Shown here: positions 25,050 to 33,303 of the stretch, piece after piece
Position numbering within the stretch: the first letter of the stretch is position 1
How the letters are laid out: each line of letters starts with the position of its first letter
NCBI GenBank assembly: GCA_963728365.1
Contig: CAVSJI010000001.1
Coordinates: 682,001-746,000, forward strand
Origin: VRUE01 sp963728365
GTDB taxonomy: Bacteria; Actinomycetota; Thermoleophilia; Solirubrobacterales; 70-9
DNA length: 64,000 bases
Direction of reading: 5' to 3'
Notes under the pieces: generated by a model
The model's database searches: none
The model's input: the letters and a program-made list of their open reading frames with translations, nothing else
Told to the model about the DNA's origin: nothing
Translations under genes and position numbers: made by a program

Positions 25050-26419
25050 CAGGCCGTCACCCCCTGGCGCTCGGCGGCGATCGCGGCACCGAGCGCCTCG
25101 GCCAGCTCGTCGATCTGGGCTCGCGTGCGGCGCTCGGTGATCGCCACAAGCAGGCCGTCCTCGTACTCGGGGTACTCGCGGCCGAGCGGGTAGCCGGCGG
25201 CGATCCCACGCTCGGCGCAGCGCTCCAGGACGCGATCGACGGGGGCGTCGAGGCGGACGGCGAACTCGCGGGCGACCGGGGCGGCGTGCAGCGGCTCGAC
25301 CCCGCCGACCGCCGCCAGGCGCTCACGCGCGTAGGCGGTGCGCCGCACCAGCAGCTCACCCAGCTCGCGGTAGCCCTCCCTGCCCAACCAGGCGAGGTGG
25401 ACCATCGCGCAGAGCGCGTTGAGCGCCTGGGCGGTGCAGATGTTGTGGGTCGCCTTCTCGCGGCGAATGTGCTGCTCGCGGGTCTGCAGGGCGAGGACGA
25501 AGCCGCGGCGGCCGTCGGCGTCCTCGGTTTCCCCGGCGATCCGTCCCGGCATGCGCCGGATCTGCTCGGCGGTAGCGCAGAAGAAGCCGAAGGACGGCCC
25601 GCCGAAGTCGAGCCGGTTGCCGAGCGGCTGGCCCTCGCCGAGGGCGATGTCGGCGCCCATCTCGCCGGGCGGCTTCAGCACGCCGAGGGTCATCGGATCG
25701 CAGGCGACGACCAGCAGCGCGCCCTGCTGCTTCGCCGCCGCGCCGAGCTCGGAGACCCGCTCGATCGCGCCGAGGAAGTTGGGGCTCTGCAGGAAGACGG
25801 CCGCGGTCTCCTCGTCGACCGCATCGGCAAGCGCCGCGGCATCGGTCTCGCCGTCGCGCAGTCCAACCTCGACCACCTCCGCTCCATAGCCCACCGAGTA
25901 CGTCTCGAGCGTCTCGCGGCTGTGCGGGTGCAGCCCGCGGGAGATGACGAAGCGCCGCCGCCCGGTCGCCGCCATCGCCAGGTATCCGGCGGAGGCGACC
26001 GAGGAGGGGCCCTCGTAGAGGCCGGCGTTGGAGACGGGCAGCCCGGTCAGCTCCGACATCGCCGTCTGGAACTCGAACATCACCTGCAGGCCACCCTGCG
26101 AGATCTCCGGCTGGTAGGGCGTGTAGGGCGTCAGGAACTCCGAGCGCTGGGCGATCGCGTCGACGATCGCCGGCACGTAGTGGTCGTAGAACCCGGCGCC
26201 GAGGAAGCAGACCTGCTCTTCGGCGTCGTCGTTGCGTGCCGCGAGCGCCCTGAGCCGCTCATGGACCTCGGCCTCGCTCAGCCCATCCTCGAGCGCCAAC
26301 GGCTCCTTCAACCGCAGGCCCTCGGGAATCTGCTCGAAGAGCTCCTCGACCGAGTCGACGCCGATCGCGGCGAGCATCTCGGCGCGATCGTCGGGGGTCG
26401 CGGACGTGTAGCGGGTCAC
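25049..26419 (-). CDS. gcvPA: Glycine dehydrogenase (decarboxylating) subunit 1
   Basis: Other half of the split P-protein. About 456 residues from GTG 26419 (VTRYTSATPDDRAEMLAAIG). Family stretches include YDHYVPAIVDAIAQRSEFLTPYTPYQPE, an N-terminal marker, and NICTAQALNALCAMVHLAWLG. A -10 (TAGCCT) lies 7 nt before the GTG in the 40-bp gap after gcvH, so besides read-through it may have its own leaderless start. Confidence 0.94.
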   Translation of the reverse strand: MTRYTSATPDDRAEMLAAIGVDSVEELFEQIPEGLRLKEPLALEDGLSEAEVHERLRALAARNDDAEEQVCFLGAGFYDHYVPAIVDAIAQRSEFLTPYTPYQPEISQGGLQVMFEFQTAMSELTGLPVSNAGLYEGPSSVASAGYLAMAATGRRRFVISRGLHPHSRETLETYSVGYGAEVVEVGLRDGETDAAALADAVDEETAAVFLQSPNFLGAIERVSELGAAAKQQGALLVVACDPMTLGVLKPPGEMGADIALGEGQPLGNRLDFGGPSFGFFCATAEQIRRMPGRIAGETEDADGRRGFVLALQTREQHIRREKATHNICTAQALNALCAMVHLAWLGREGYRELGELLVRRTAYARERLAAVGGVEPLHAAPVAREFAVRLDAPVDRVLERCAERGIAAGYPLGREYPEYEDGLLVAITERRTRAQIDELAEALGAAIAAERQGVTA

Positions 26420-26426
26420 CCGCTGA

Positions 26427-26432
26427 AGGCTA
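26427..26432 (-). promoter_or_regulatory. Candidate leaderless -10 of gcvPA
   Basis: TAGCCT, 7 nt before the gcvPA GTG, just after gcvH. Confidence 0.35.
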
Positions 26433-26458
26433 CGCAAGGGCGAGGGCGTCCCGGCATC

Positions 26459-26854
26459 TTATTTTTCGAGCAGATTGCGATATTCGGCGGCGCTCAGCAG
26501 CGCGTCGACCTCGTTCGGGGCGCTGAGCCGCACCTTGACCAGCCACCCCTCGCCGTAGGGATCCTCGTTGATCCGCTCCGGCGCGTCGGCCAGGGCGTCG
26601 TTGACCTCGACGATCTCCCCCGACATCGGCGCGATCACGTCCGAGACCGCCTTGACCGACTCGACCTCGGCGTAGCTCTGGTCTTTGTCGACCGTCGCGC
26701 CGGCCTCGGGCGGGTCGTAGAAGACGACCTCGCCGAGGCTGTCCTGGGCGTACCAGGTGATCCCGAAGGTGGCGACGTCGCCCTCGATCCGGGCCCAGTC
26801 GTGCTGGTCGTGGTAAAGCAGGTCATCCGGGTAGCTCGCGTCGGCCAAGGTCAT
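26459..26854 (-). CDS. gcvH: Glycine cleavage system H protein
   Basis: Lipoyl carrier that shuttles aminomethyl between P, T and L proteins. 131 residues from ATG 26854, which overlaps the gcvT stop (ATGA). The lipoylated lysine is in VESVKAVSDV. HDWARIEGDVATFGIT and EPYGEGWL-type motif DPYGEGWLVKV frame the domain. GGAAAGG directly precedes the ATG. Longer in-frame reading upstream is inside gcvT and not used. Confidence 0.95.
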   Translation of the reverse strand: MTLADASYPDDLLYHDQHDWARIEGDVATFGITWYAQDSLGEVVFYDPPEAGATVDKDQSYAEVESVKAVSDVIAPMSGEIVEVNDALADAPERINEDPYGEGWLVKVRLSAPNEVDALLSAAEYRNLLEK

Positions 26855-27927
26855 CCTTTCCGCTGGCTCGTGTAGAGGGGCTTGGAAGCTATCCGGGCCG
26901 GGCGCAACTTGCCGCGCACGTCGATTTCCAGCTCGGCGCCGGTCTCGGCGAGGTCGGCGCGCACGTAGGCCATCCCGATCCCCACCTCCAGCGAGGGCGA
27001 GAAGCTGCCCGAGGTGACCGTGCCGGCCGGCTCGCCGCCCGCCAGCACCGGGTTGCCCTGGCGCGGAATGCCCGCCCCCTCGATCCTGAACGGCACCAGC
27101 ACCTCGGTTGTTCCCTCGCGACGGGCACCGGCCACGGCCTCGGCGCCGACGAACCCGGTGGCCTCCGCGCAGCACCAACCAAGCCCCGCCTCGATCGGGT
27201 TGCGCTCCGGGGTCAGGTCCTGGCCATGCAGGTGAAAGCAGGCCTCGAGCCGCAGCGTGTCCCGAGCACCAAGCCCACAGGGCACCACCCCGGCATCGAG
27301 CAGCTCGCTCCAAACCGCCGTCGCCACCTCCGGATCGAGCAGCAGCTCCACCCCATCCTCGCCGGTGTACCCGGTCCCGCAGACGATCGCCGGCCGCCTA
27401 CCCACGCGGGCATGAGCGGCCCGCATCCGCGGCGCCAGCTCAATCCCCAACGTCCCCGCCACCACGGCCCGCGCATGCGGCCCCTGCACCGCGAGCATCG
27501 CGTAGCGGTCAGCGACGTCGCGCACGGCGACGTCGAAGGAGCGGCTCCACCGCCCCAGCCAGGCAAGGTCCCCGGCGTGATTGGCCGAGTTGGTAACGAT
27601 CAGGTAGCGGTCGGCCCCGAGTCGGTAGGTGAAGAGGTCGTCGAGCACCCCGCCATCCTCGGCGCAGAGGCACGAGTACTGGGCGCCGCCGACGTCGATC
27701 TTCGCCACGTCGTTCGAGAGAACCCGCTGGAGAAACGCCAGCGCCCCCGGCCCCTCAACCTCGACCTCCCCCATGTGCGACACGTCGAACATCCCCGCAT
27801 GCGTCCGAACAGCCGAGTGCTCCTCCCGAATCCCCTCGTACGACACGGGCATCTCCCACCCGGCGAAGTCGACAAGCTTCGCCCCAAGCTCAACGTGCTT
27901 TTCGTAGAGAGGCGTCCGCATCGGCAT
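26851..27927 (-). CDS. gcvT: Aminomethyltransferase (glycine cleavage T protein)
   Basis: Transfers the methylene group to tetrahydrofolate, releasing ammonia. 358 residues from ATG 27927 (or 27921): MPMRTPLYEKHVELGAKLVD. Contains FAGWEMPVSYEGIREEH, MFDVSHMGEVEVEG and the folate-binding GYTGEDGVELLL. First gene of the operon. -10 TAGCCT is 10 nt before the ATG. Frame-open sequence upstream belongs to palindrome F3 and is not coding. Confidence 0.95.
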   Translation of the reverse strand: MPMRTPLYEKHVELGAKLVDFAGWEMPVSYEGIREEHSAVRTHAGMFDVSHMGEVEVEGPGALAFLQRVLSNDVAKIDVGGAQYSCLCAEDGGVLDDLFTYRLGADRYLIVTNSANHAGDLAWLGRWSRSFDVAVRDVADRYAMLAVQGPHARAVVAGTLGIELAPRMRAAHARVGRRPAIVCGTGYTGEDGVELLLDPEVATAVWSELLDAGVVPCGLGARDTLRLEACFHLHGQDLTPERNPIEAGLGWCCAEATGFVGAEAVAGARREGTTEVLVPFRIEGAGIPRQGNPVLAGGEPAGTVTSGSFSPSLEVGIGMAYVRADLAETGAELEIDVRGKLRPARIASKPLYTSQRKG

Positions 27928-27937
27928 CAGGCGCGCA

Positions 27938-27943
27938 AGGCTA
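27938..27943 (-). promoter_or_regulatory. Candidate -10 of the gcv operon
   Basis: TAGCCT, 10 nt before the first gcvT ATG, so the leader would be 0-4 nt. No glycine riboswitch is seen upstream; palindrome F3 occupies that space. Confidence 0.4.
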
Positions 27944-27962
27944 ATGACTGGGAGGGTCCGCA

Positions 27963-28113
27963 GGCGCCGGGAGGGGTGCCCTCCAGGCGAATGTCGCGAA
28001 GCGGCGGAAATGCAATCCGGTGATTGCGCGCCGCAGGCGCGCTCAGACACAGTCGCTAAGCGCCGCAGGCGCGTGCGACATCAATTCGCCTGGAGGGCAC
28101 CCCTCCCGGCGCC
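27963..28113. repeat. Palindromic element F3, copy 2
   Basis: Perfect 29-bp outer arms (27963-27991 and 28085-28113; left arm starts GGCGCCGGGAGGGGTGCC). The core 27992-28088 is shared with 5898-6000 (TGTCGCGAAGCGGCGGAAA ... GTGCGACATCAATTCG), including a GCGCCGCAGGCGC inner hairpin. It lies between ftsZ (upstream) and gcvT (downstream), both on the minus strand. Confidence 0.88.
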
Positions 28114-28130
28114 ACCGACCACGCCCCGAA

Positions 28131-29210
28131 CTATTCCTTCAGGAACCCGGGCACGTCGATGTCGTCGTCCGACACCCGCAGTTTGCGGATATCGGTGTCC
28201 TCGCCGGAGATCCGCGGCTTGGACTCGTAGCGCCGCCGCACGCGCTGCGGCGAGCGCGCCAGCAGCTCGAAGCCCTCGAAGCCGGTGGCGATCACGGTCA
28301 CGCGAACCTCGTCGCGCATCGACTGGTCGACGACCGAGCCGAAGATGATGTTGGCGTTGTCGTCGGCCTCGGCCTGAACCAGCTGGGCGGCCTCGTTGAC
28401 CTCGAAGAGGCCGAGGTCCTCCGGGCCGGTGATGTTGAGCAGCATCCCGGTGGCGCCCTTGATCGACTCCTCGATCAGCGGCGAGGTGATCGCCGCCTTG
28501 GCCGCGTCGAGCGCCCGCGCCTCGCCGGAGGCCGAGCCAACGCCCATCAGGGCCGAGCCGGCGTCGCGCATGATCGTGCGCACGTCGGCGAAGTCGAGGT
28601 TGATCAGGCCGGGGATCGTGATCAGATCGGTGATGCCCTGCACGCCCTGGCGCAGGATGTCGTCGGCCTGGCGGAAGGCCTCGAGCACGCTGGTGCGACG
28701 CTCGACCGCCTGCAGAAGCTTCTCGTTGGGGACGATGATCAGGGTGTCGACGTTGTTGCGCAGCTTCTCGATGCCCTCGAGCGCCTGCTGCATGCGTCGT
28801 TTGCCCTCGAACTCGAAGGGCTTGGTGACCGCGCCGACGGTCAGCGCGCCGATCTCTTCCTTGGCGATCTCGGCGATCACCGGCGCCGAGCCGGTGCCGG
28901 TGCCGCCCCCCTCGCCCGCGGTGACGAAGACCATGTCGGCGCCCTTCAGCGCCTCCTTGATCTCGTCGCGGCTCTCCGCCGCCGCGCCCGCCCCGACCTC
29001 GGGGTTGCCGCCGGCGCCGAGGCCCCGGGTCAGCTCCTGGCCGATCGAGAGCTTGATGTCGGCGTCGCAAGCCTGCAGCGCCTGCGCATCCGTGTTGACG
29101 GCGACGAACTCGACGCCGCGAATGCCGGCGTCGACCATGCGGCTGACGGCGTTGGTGCCGCCACCGCCCGCGCCCACGACCTTGATCACCGCGAGGTATG
29201 TGGATTCCAT
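28131..29210 (-). CDS. ftsZ: Cell division protein FtsZ
   Basis: Tubulin-like GTPase forming the Z-ring. 359 residues. The tubulin signature GGGTGTGSAP is at 101-110, VVGAGGGGTNAVSRM at the N-terminus, and NLDFADVRTIMRDAGSALMG is the T7 loop region. The C-terminal peptide DIDVPGFLKE is the binding site for SepF/FtsA-type partners. The linker is short. GGGAG precedes the ATG closely. Last gene of the division cluster, with its own consensus promoter in a 232-bp gap after ftsQ. Confidence 0.98.
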   Translation of the reverse strand: MESTYLAVIKVVGAGGGGTNAVSRMVDAGIRGVEFVAVNTDAQALQACDADIKLSIGQELTRGLGAGGNPEVGAGAAAESRDEIKEALKGADMVFVTAGEGGGTGTGSAPVIAEIAKEEIGALTVGAVTKPFEFEGKRRMQQALEGIEKLRNNVDTLIIVPNEKLLQAVERRTSVLEAFRQADDILRQGVQGITDLITIPGLINLDFADVRTIMRDAGSALMGVGSASGEARALDAAKAAITSPLIEESIKGATGMLLNITGPEDLGLFEVNEAAQLVQAEADDNANIIFGSVVDQSMRDEVRVTVIATGFEGFELLARSPQRVRRRYESKPRISGEDTDIRKLRVSDDDIDVPGFLKE

Positions 29211-29333
29211 CTCCCGATTTCTCCAGCCACCGACAACCTGGGGGTCGGCGTTTGAGTTGAGCCTTTGTTCTGTCCGAAGCTACAGCAATGCTTAAGGGTT
29301 CAAGGGTACGCTGTAACCGCGGAAATTGCGCTC

Positions 29334-29362
29334 AACGTAGGGCATTTCGGGGAGCCTGTCAA
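29334..29362 (-). promoter_or_regulatory. Strong sigma-70-type promoter of ftsZ
   Basis: Minus strand TTGACA (29357-29362), 17-nt spacer, TACGTT (29334-29339). It predicts a leader of about 115 nt, unlike the many leaderless genes around it. Confidence 0.65.
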
Positions 29363-29408
29363 ACCGCCGGGCGACATCCTGCAATGCAGATTCCTCAATG
29401 GCTACTTG

Positions 29409-29444
29409 AGGGTTTCGCATATCTAACCCTATGGTCGAGGGTTT
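29409..29444. promoter_or_regulatory. Repeated AGGGTTT boxes upstream of ftsZ
   Basis: AGGGTTT at 29409-29415 and 29438-29444, and again at 29519-29525 inside ftsQ. AACCCT (29425-29430) and AGGGTT (29438-29443) form an inverted repeat spaced by 7 bp. The site is upstream of the ftsZ promoter and overlaps the ftsQ stop. A candidate operator only. Confidence 0.3.
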
Positions 29445-29982
29445 AGGGAGGCGGCGGAAGCGTATGCCCAGAGCCGCGTGTCGTCGGCCGGCTCGGGGCG
29501 ACGACGTTTACATAATCGAGGGTTTCGACAGAGGGGTCGGCGAGCACCGCGGCGACCGCACGCCACTTGCGGGCAGCCTGGGTCGCCGGCCCGAAGCGCA
29601 GTTCGACGCCCGAGGTCAGCTCGACCTCCACCCCGCTTTCGCCGAAGTGGCTGCCTTCGACATAGGGACGCAGCGCCGGCGGCGTCGCCGCCAGAACCTC
29701 GGCCTGTTCGAGCGCGGGGCCCGCCAGGCGCCCGCTCTCGGGGGGCGATTCGAGCGGCAGCCGGGGCAGGTCGCTTTCCTCGGGCACCTGGAACCAGCCG
29801 AGCAGCGAGCCGTCGGCGGCCACCGCCACCGGTTGGGAGCCGCTGCCGATCACCGCCACCGGCCGGCTGGCGACCAGCTGGCCGCCGATTGTCTTGCCGC
29901 CGCCGAAGAGGACCTGCCAAGCGAAGCCCACCGCGATCACCACGAGGATCGCCGCCAGCGGCCAAATCGGCCTGCGGATCAC
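29443..29982 (-). CDS. ftsQ: Short FtsQ/DivIB-type division protein
   Basis: 179 residues from GTG 29982, which overlaps the murB stop (GTGA). A short basic N-terminus (VIRRPIWP) and one transmembrane helix (LAAILVVIAVGFAWQVLF) are followed directly by what looks like the FtsQ beta domain (VAVAADGSLLGWFQVP..., LTSGVELRFGPATQAARKW...). No clear POTRA domain, the usual FtsQ module just after the membrane, can be made out, and typical FtsQ proteins exceed 240 residues. Position between murB and ftsZ and the beta-domain pattern support the call. Confidence 0.7.
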   Translation of the reverse strand: MIRRPIWPLAAILVVIAVGFAWQVLFGGGKTIGGQLVASRPVAVIGSGSQPVAVAADGSLLGWFQVPEESDLPRLPLESPPESGRLAGPALEQAEVLAATPPALRPYVEGSHFGESGVEVELTSGVELRFGPATQAARKWRAVAAVLADPSVETLDYVNVVAPSRPTTRGSGHTLPPPP

Positions 29983-30893
29983 AGCTCCCAGCCCTCCGGC
30001 CAGCGCACGTCGCCCAGCACCTGGACCTCGGGCTCGAGCACGACGCCGGTCGCCTCGTGCACGCGGCGCCGGCCCTCGGCCATCAACGCCAGCACGTCGG
30101 CGGTTGTCGCATGACCGGTGTTCTCGACGAAGTTGGCGTGCTTCTCGGAGAAGCGCGCCTCGCCGTGGCTGAGCCCCCGGCATCCCGCCGCGTCGAGCAG
30201 CTGCCCGGCGCTGCGCCCCTCCGCTCGCCCGTCCTCCGGGTTCTTGAAGGTCGAGCCGAAGGTCTTGATCCCCGAAGGCTGGGCTTCGCGACGCTTGGCG
30301 CGCATCTCGTTGAGGCGAGCGCGGATCTTGTCCGGGTCATCCGGGCGCAGCCGGAAGACTGCGCGCGAGACAACCTCGCCGGCGCCCAGGTTGGAGCTGC
30401 GATAGCCAAAGCCGAGCGAGCCGGGCTCGCGTCGCTCCCGGCCGGCGGCCGTGAAGACGTCAACCGACTCCAGCACCTCGGCGAGCTGGCCGCCGTAGGC
30501 GTTGGCGTTCATCTTCACCGCGCCGCCTGCCGTGCCGGGGATGTTGACCCCGAATTCGATCCCAGCGAGTCCCCAGCCGGCGGCCTTGGCGGCGGCCGAC
30601 GGGAAGCGGGCGCCGCCGCCACAGACGATTCCCCCTCCGCCGCGCTCGATCGTCGCCAGCTCACCGGCGAGCTTCAGCGCCAGCCCGCGAAAGCCAGAGT
30701 CGGCGACGAGCAGGTTCGATCCCGAGCCGATCACCCCCAGGGCGAGGCCCTCGTCCGCCGCCCAGGTGAGCACCGCGAGCAGCTCACCCTCGTTCCCGGG
30801 CCGGGCGAAGTAATCGGCCTGGCCGCCGGTGCGCACAGTGGTCAGCCGCGAGAGGGCGAAGCCACGCCGCACGGCCGCAGGCTGGAAGCTCAC
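29979..30893 (-). CDS. murB: UDP-N-acetylenolpyruvoylglucosamine reductase
   Basis: FAD enzyme reducing the enolpyruvyl group to make UDP-MurNAc. 304 residues. FAD-binding GSGSNLLVADSGFRGLALKL, FGVNIPGTAGGAVKMNANAYGG, the catalytic-Ser region TFGSTFKNPE, and SEKHANFVEN near the C-terminus. The GTG start overlaps the murC stop (GTGA), and its own stop overlaps ftsQ the same way. Confidence 0.95.
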   Translation of the reverse strand: MSFQPAAVRRGFALSRLTTVRTGGQADYFARPGNEGELLAVLTWAADEGLALGVIGSGSNLLVADSGFRGLALKLAGELATIERGGGGIVCGGGARFPSAAAKAAGWGLAGIEFGVNIPGTAGGAVKMNANAYGGQLAEVLESVDVFTAAGRERREPGSLGFGYRSSNLGAGEVVSRAVFRLRPDDPDKIRARLNEMRAKRREAQPSGIKTFGSTFKNPEDGRAEGRSAGQLLDAAGCRGLSHGEARFSEKHANFVENTGHATTADVLALMAEGRRRVHEATGVVLEPEVQVLGDVRWPEGWEL

Positions 30894-32155
30894 CGGAGAT
30901 CCTCCCGGCTCTCGACCAGCGCCTCGCCGACTCCGACCACGTCGCCTGCGCCGATCGTGACGAGAAGCACCCCTGGCCCCAGGCGGCGCCGGGCCGCGGC
31001 CAGCGCCGCATCCAGGGTCGGCGCCCAGACCACCCGTCGGCCCCCGATCCGGTCGGCCGCCGCGCGGGCGACGTCGAGACCGCTGACCCCGGCCAGCTCG
31101 CCGACCGGCTCCTCGCGCGCCGGGTAGACGTCGAGGACGACCGCCTCGTCGGCGAGCGCCAGCGCCGCACCGAACTCGGCGGCGAAGGCCTTGGTGCGCG
31201 AGTAGAGGTGGGGCTGAAAGACGGCGATCAGCCGCTCGGGGGCAAGCTCGCGCAGCGCGGTGAGCGCTGCGCGCACCTCGGTCGGGTGGTGACCGTAGTC
31301 GTCGTAGACGCGCGCCCCGCCGGCCTCCCCCTTCAGCTCGAGGCGCCGGTGCACGCCGGGAAAGTCGGCCAGCGCCGTGGCCGCCTCGGCGGAGTCGAAG
31401 CCGGCGGCCTCAGCCGCGCCAACCGCGGCCCGCGCGTTGAGCAGGTTGTGATGGCCCGGCGTCGCCAGGCGGATCTCCAGCTCCGAGTCCTCGGTGCGCA
31501 CGACGGCGCTCGCCTTGGCCGCGAATTCCTCGAAGGCCACCCGCAGCTCGGCCACCGAGCCCCAGCGGCTGTGGTGGTCCATCTCGACGTTGGTGACGAC
31601 GGCGATCTCGGGAGCGAGGCGCAGGAAGCTGCCGTCGCTCTCATCGGCCTCGGCGACGACCCACTCTCCGGCGCCCCAGCCGGCGTTCGCCGCGGCACCG
31701 CCGGGCCCGAGCCCCGGCACCTCGCCGCCGATGAAGAAGGCCGGGTCGGCGCCGAGGGCGCGCAGCGCCCAGACCAGCATCGCCGAGGTGGTCGTCTTGC
31801 CATGCGTGCCGGCGACGGCGATCAACCGCTTCTCGGCGCAGAGCTCGGCGAGCAGCTCCCCGCGGTGGACCGGCTCGACGCCACGCTCGCGGGCAAGCGC
31901 CAGCTCCGGGTTGTCGGCGGCGATCGCGGTCGAGACGACCACCTCGGCGCCCTCGGGCAGGTTCGCGGCGTCGTGTCCGACGATCGGATCGAGCCCGGCG
32001 GCCCGCAGCCGCTCCATATAAGAGGACTCGCTGCGATCGCTCCCGCTCACCGTCGCCCCAAGCCCGGCGCAGACCAGAGCGAGCCCACTCATCCCAGCCC
32101 CGCCAACCCCAACGAAGTGCAACCTCCTACCGGTCCAATCAGCTCGGTCGCTCAC
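30890..32155 (-). CDS. murC: UDP-N-acetylmuramate-L-alanine ligase
   Basis: Adds L-Ala to UDP-MurNAc with ATP. 421 residues. N-terminal HFVGVGGAGMSGLAL, P-loop VAGTHGKTTTSAML, and YDDYGHHPTEVRAAL before the third domain. GTG at 32155, overlapping the murG stop. The GGAA of palindrome F1 directly upstream would be the ribosome-binding site. Confidence 0.96.
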   Translation of the reverse strand: MSDRADWTGRRLHFVGVGGAGMSGLALVCAGLGATVSGSDRSESSYMERLRAAGLDPIVGHDAANLPEGAEVVVSTAIAADNPELALARERGVEPVHRGELLAELCAEKRLIAVAGTHGKTTTSAMLVWALRALGADPAFFIGGEVPGLGPGGAAANAGWGAGEWVVAEADESDGSFLRLAPEIAVVTNVEMDHHSRWGSVAELRVAFEEFAAKASAVVRTEDSELEIRLATPGHHNLLNARAAVGAAEAAGFDSAEAATALADFPGVHRRLELKGEAGGARVYDDYGHHPTEVRAALTALRELAPERLIAVFQPHLYSRTKAFAAEFGAALALADEAVVLDVYPAREEPVGELAGVSGLDVARAAADRIGGRRVVWAPTLDAALAAARRRLGPGVLLVTIGAGDVVGVGEALVESREDLR

Positions 32156-33303
32156 GTTCCGGTGCGCCTTTTGTGGTCTATGGACGTAAAAGGCGCACCG
32201 GAAGCGGCTCGCGCCGCGGCCAGGACCTCGTCGGCGATGGTCCGGGCGGCGCCGGGCTTTGCCAGGGCGGCCGAGGCCAGTGCCATCCGGTCCAGGCGGT
32301 CCTCGTCGCCGAGCAGCTCGCCGACCCTCTCGGCCAGCAGGGTCGGGCTGAGCTCGGCGTCGGCGATCGTCAGCGCGGCGCCGGCGCTCTCCATCCAGGC
32401 GGCGTTGGCGGCCTGGTGGTCGGCGGTCGCGTGCGGATAGGGGACGAGGATCGCCGGGCGGCCAACCGCGGTCACCTCGAAGATCGAGCCACCGGAGCGG
32501 GCGAGGACGAGGTCGCAGGCGGCAAGCACCTGGCCGAGGTCGGGCTCGTAGGAGAGCAGTTTGTAGCGCTCGGCATGCGTTGCCGCCATGAGGCGACGCT
32601 TCAGCGCTTCGTAATCGCGACGGCCGGCCAGGTGAATCACGTGGAAATCGCGACCGCCGGCGCCGACGTCTTCGGCGAAGGCCTCGATCGCCGCCAGGTT
32701 GATCGAGCGGGCGCCCTGACTGCCGCCCATCACCAGCAGGCAGCGGGCATCGGAATCGATGAGGAACCGCTGCCGGGCAGCTTCGCGGTCGGCGCTGAGC
32801 ACGGCCGCGGGCACCGGCCGCCCGGTGAGCACGTAGGGCTCGCGTTCACGTCCCTCGATCGGGAAGGAGAGGCAGACGCGTCGCGCCCACCGGGCGAGCA
32901 GCCGGTTGGCGAGGCCGAGGTGGCTGTCGGCCTCGGTCAGCACCAACGGCGTGCGGGTCAGCAGCGCCGCCAGGCCCGCCGGGCCGGCGACGTAGCCGCC
33001 GCCGCCCATCACCACGTCGGCGCTGCGGCGGCGCAACACGCCGCGAGCAGCGCCGACCGCGGCGACCGCCTCGGCCACCGCACGGGCGGCGCGCAACGGG
33101 TTGCGACGGTCGATTCCCCGCACCTTGAGGAAGTCGATCTCATAGCCGCTGGCCGGCACCAGCTCGGCCTCGATTCGCTCGCGGGTGCCGAGGAGGGAGA
33201 CCTCGGCGCCGCTAGCCCGAAGCTCGTCGGCGACGGCCAGCGCTGGCACGACGTGGCCGGCGGTTCCCCCCGCCGCCAGCACGACCCTGGGCGCTCTTTC
33301 CAC
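32152..33303 (-). CDS. murG: UDP-GlcNAc-undecaprenyl-PP-MurNAc-pentapeptide GlcNAc transferase
   Basis: Makes lipid II at the inner membrane face. About 383 residues; in-frame GTGs at 33318, 33306, 33303 and 33282 leave the start open, and I use 33303. AAGGTAGHVVPALAVADEL is the donor/membrane loop, VMGGGGYVAGPAG lies in the N-domain, and LVMGGSQGARSINLA and ARSGGSIFEVTAVGRPAILVP in the C-domain. The last about 16 residues (APFTSIDHKRRTGT) and the stop are encoded by palindrome F1. It overlaps ftsW by about 90 bp. Confidence 0.92.
   Translation of the reverse strand: MERAPRVVLAAGGTAGHVVPALAVADELRASGAEVSLLGTRERIEAELVPASGYEIDFLKVRGIDRRNPLRAARAVAEAVAAVGAARGVLRRRSADVVMGGGGYVAGPAGLAALLTRTPLVLTEADSHLGLANRLLARWARRVCLSFPIEGREREPYVLTGRPVPAAVLSADREAARQRFLIDSDARCLLVMGGSQGARSINLAAIEAFAEDVGAGGRDFHVIHLAGRRDYEALKRRLMAATHAERYKLLSYEPDLGQVLAACDLVLARSGGSIFEVTAVGRPAILVPYPHATADHQAANAAWMESAGAALTIADAELSPTLLAERVGELLGDEDRLDRMALASAALAKPGAARTIADEVLAAARAASGAPFTSIDHKRRTGT
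32157..32203. repeat. 47-bp palindrome, family F1, copy 4 (end of murG)
   Basis: TTCCGGTGCGCCTTTT...AAAAGGCGCACCGGAA around GTGGTCTATGGACGT; 47 bp. Read in the same frame as in rsmB (GAPF.SIDHKRRTGT), it forms the MurG C-terminus. Its edge provides the GTGA stop/start overlap with murC. Confidence 0.92.

Noticed and set aside
24938..26875. Long open frame on the plus strand opposite gcvPA/gcvH (about 645 codons)
   Set aside because: Shadow of the minus-strand genes: high GC keeps the complementary frame open, composition is Arg/Gly/Ala-rich and no domain is recognisable. Similar shadows occur opposite aroA, tyrA, murE, priA, metK and glpD.
27928..28050. N-terminal extension of gcvT upstream of 27927
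   Set aside because: Codes only palindrome F3 sequence, not family-like, and the -10 lies downstream of it.
27928..28130. Glycine riboswitch before gcvT
   Set aside because: Upstream sequence is the F3 palindrome and a -10 box close to the start; no glycine aptamer motifs.
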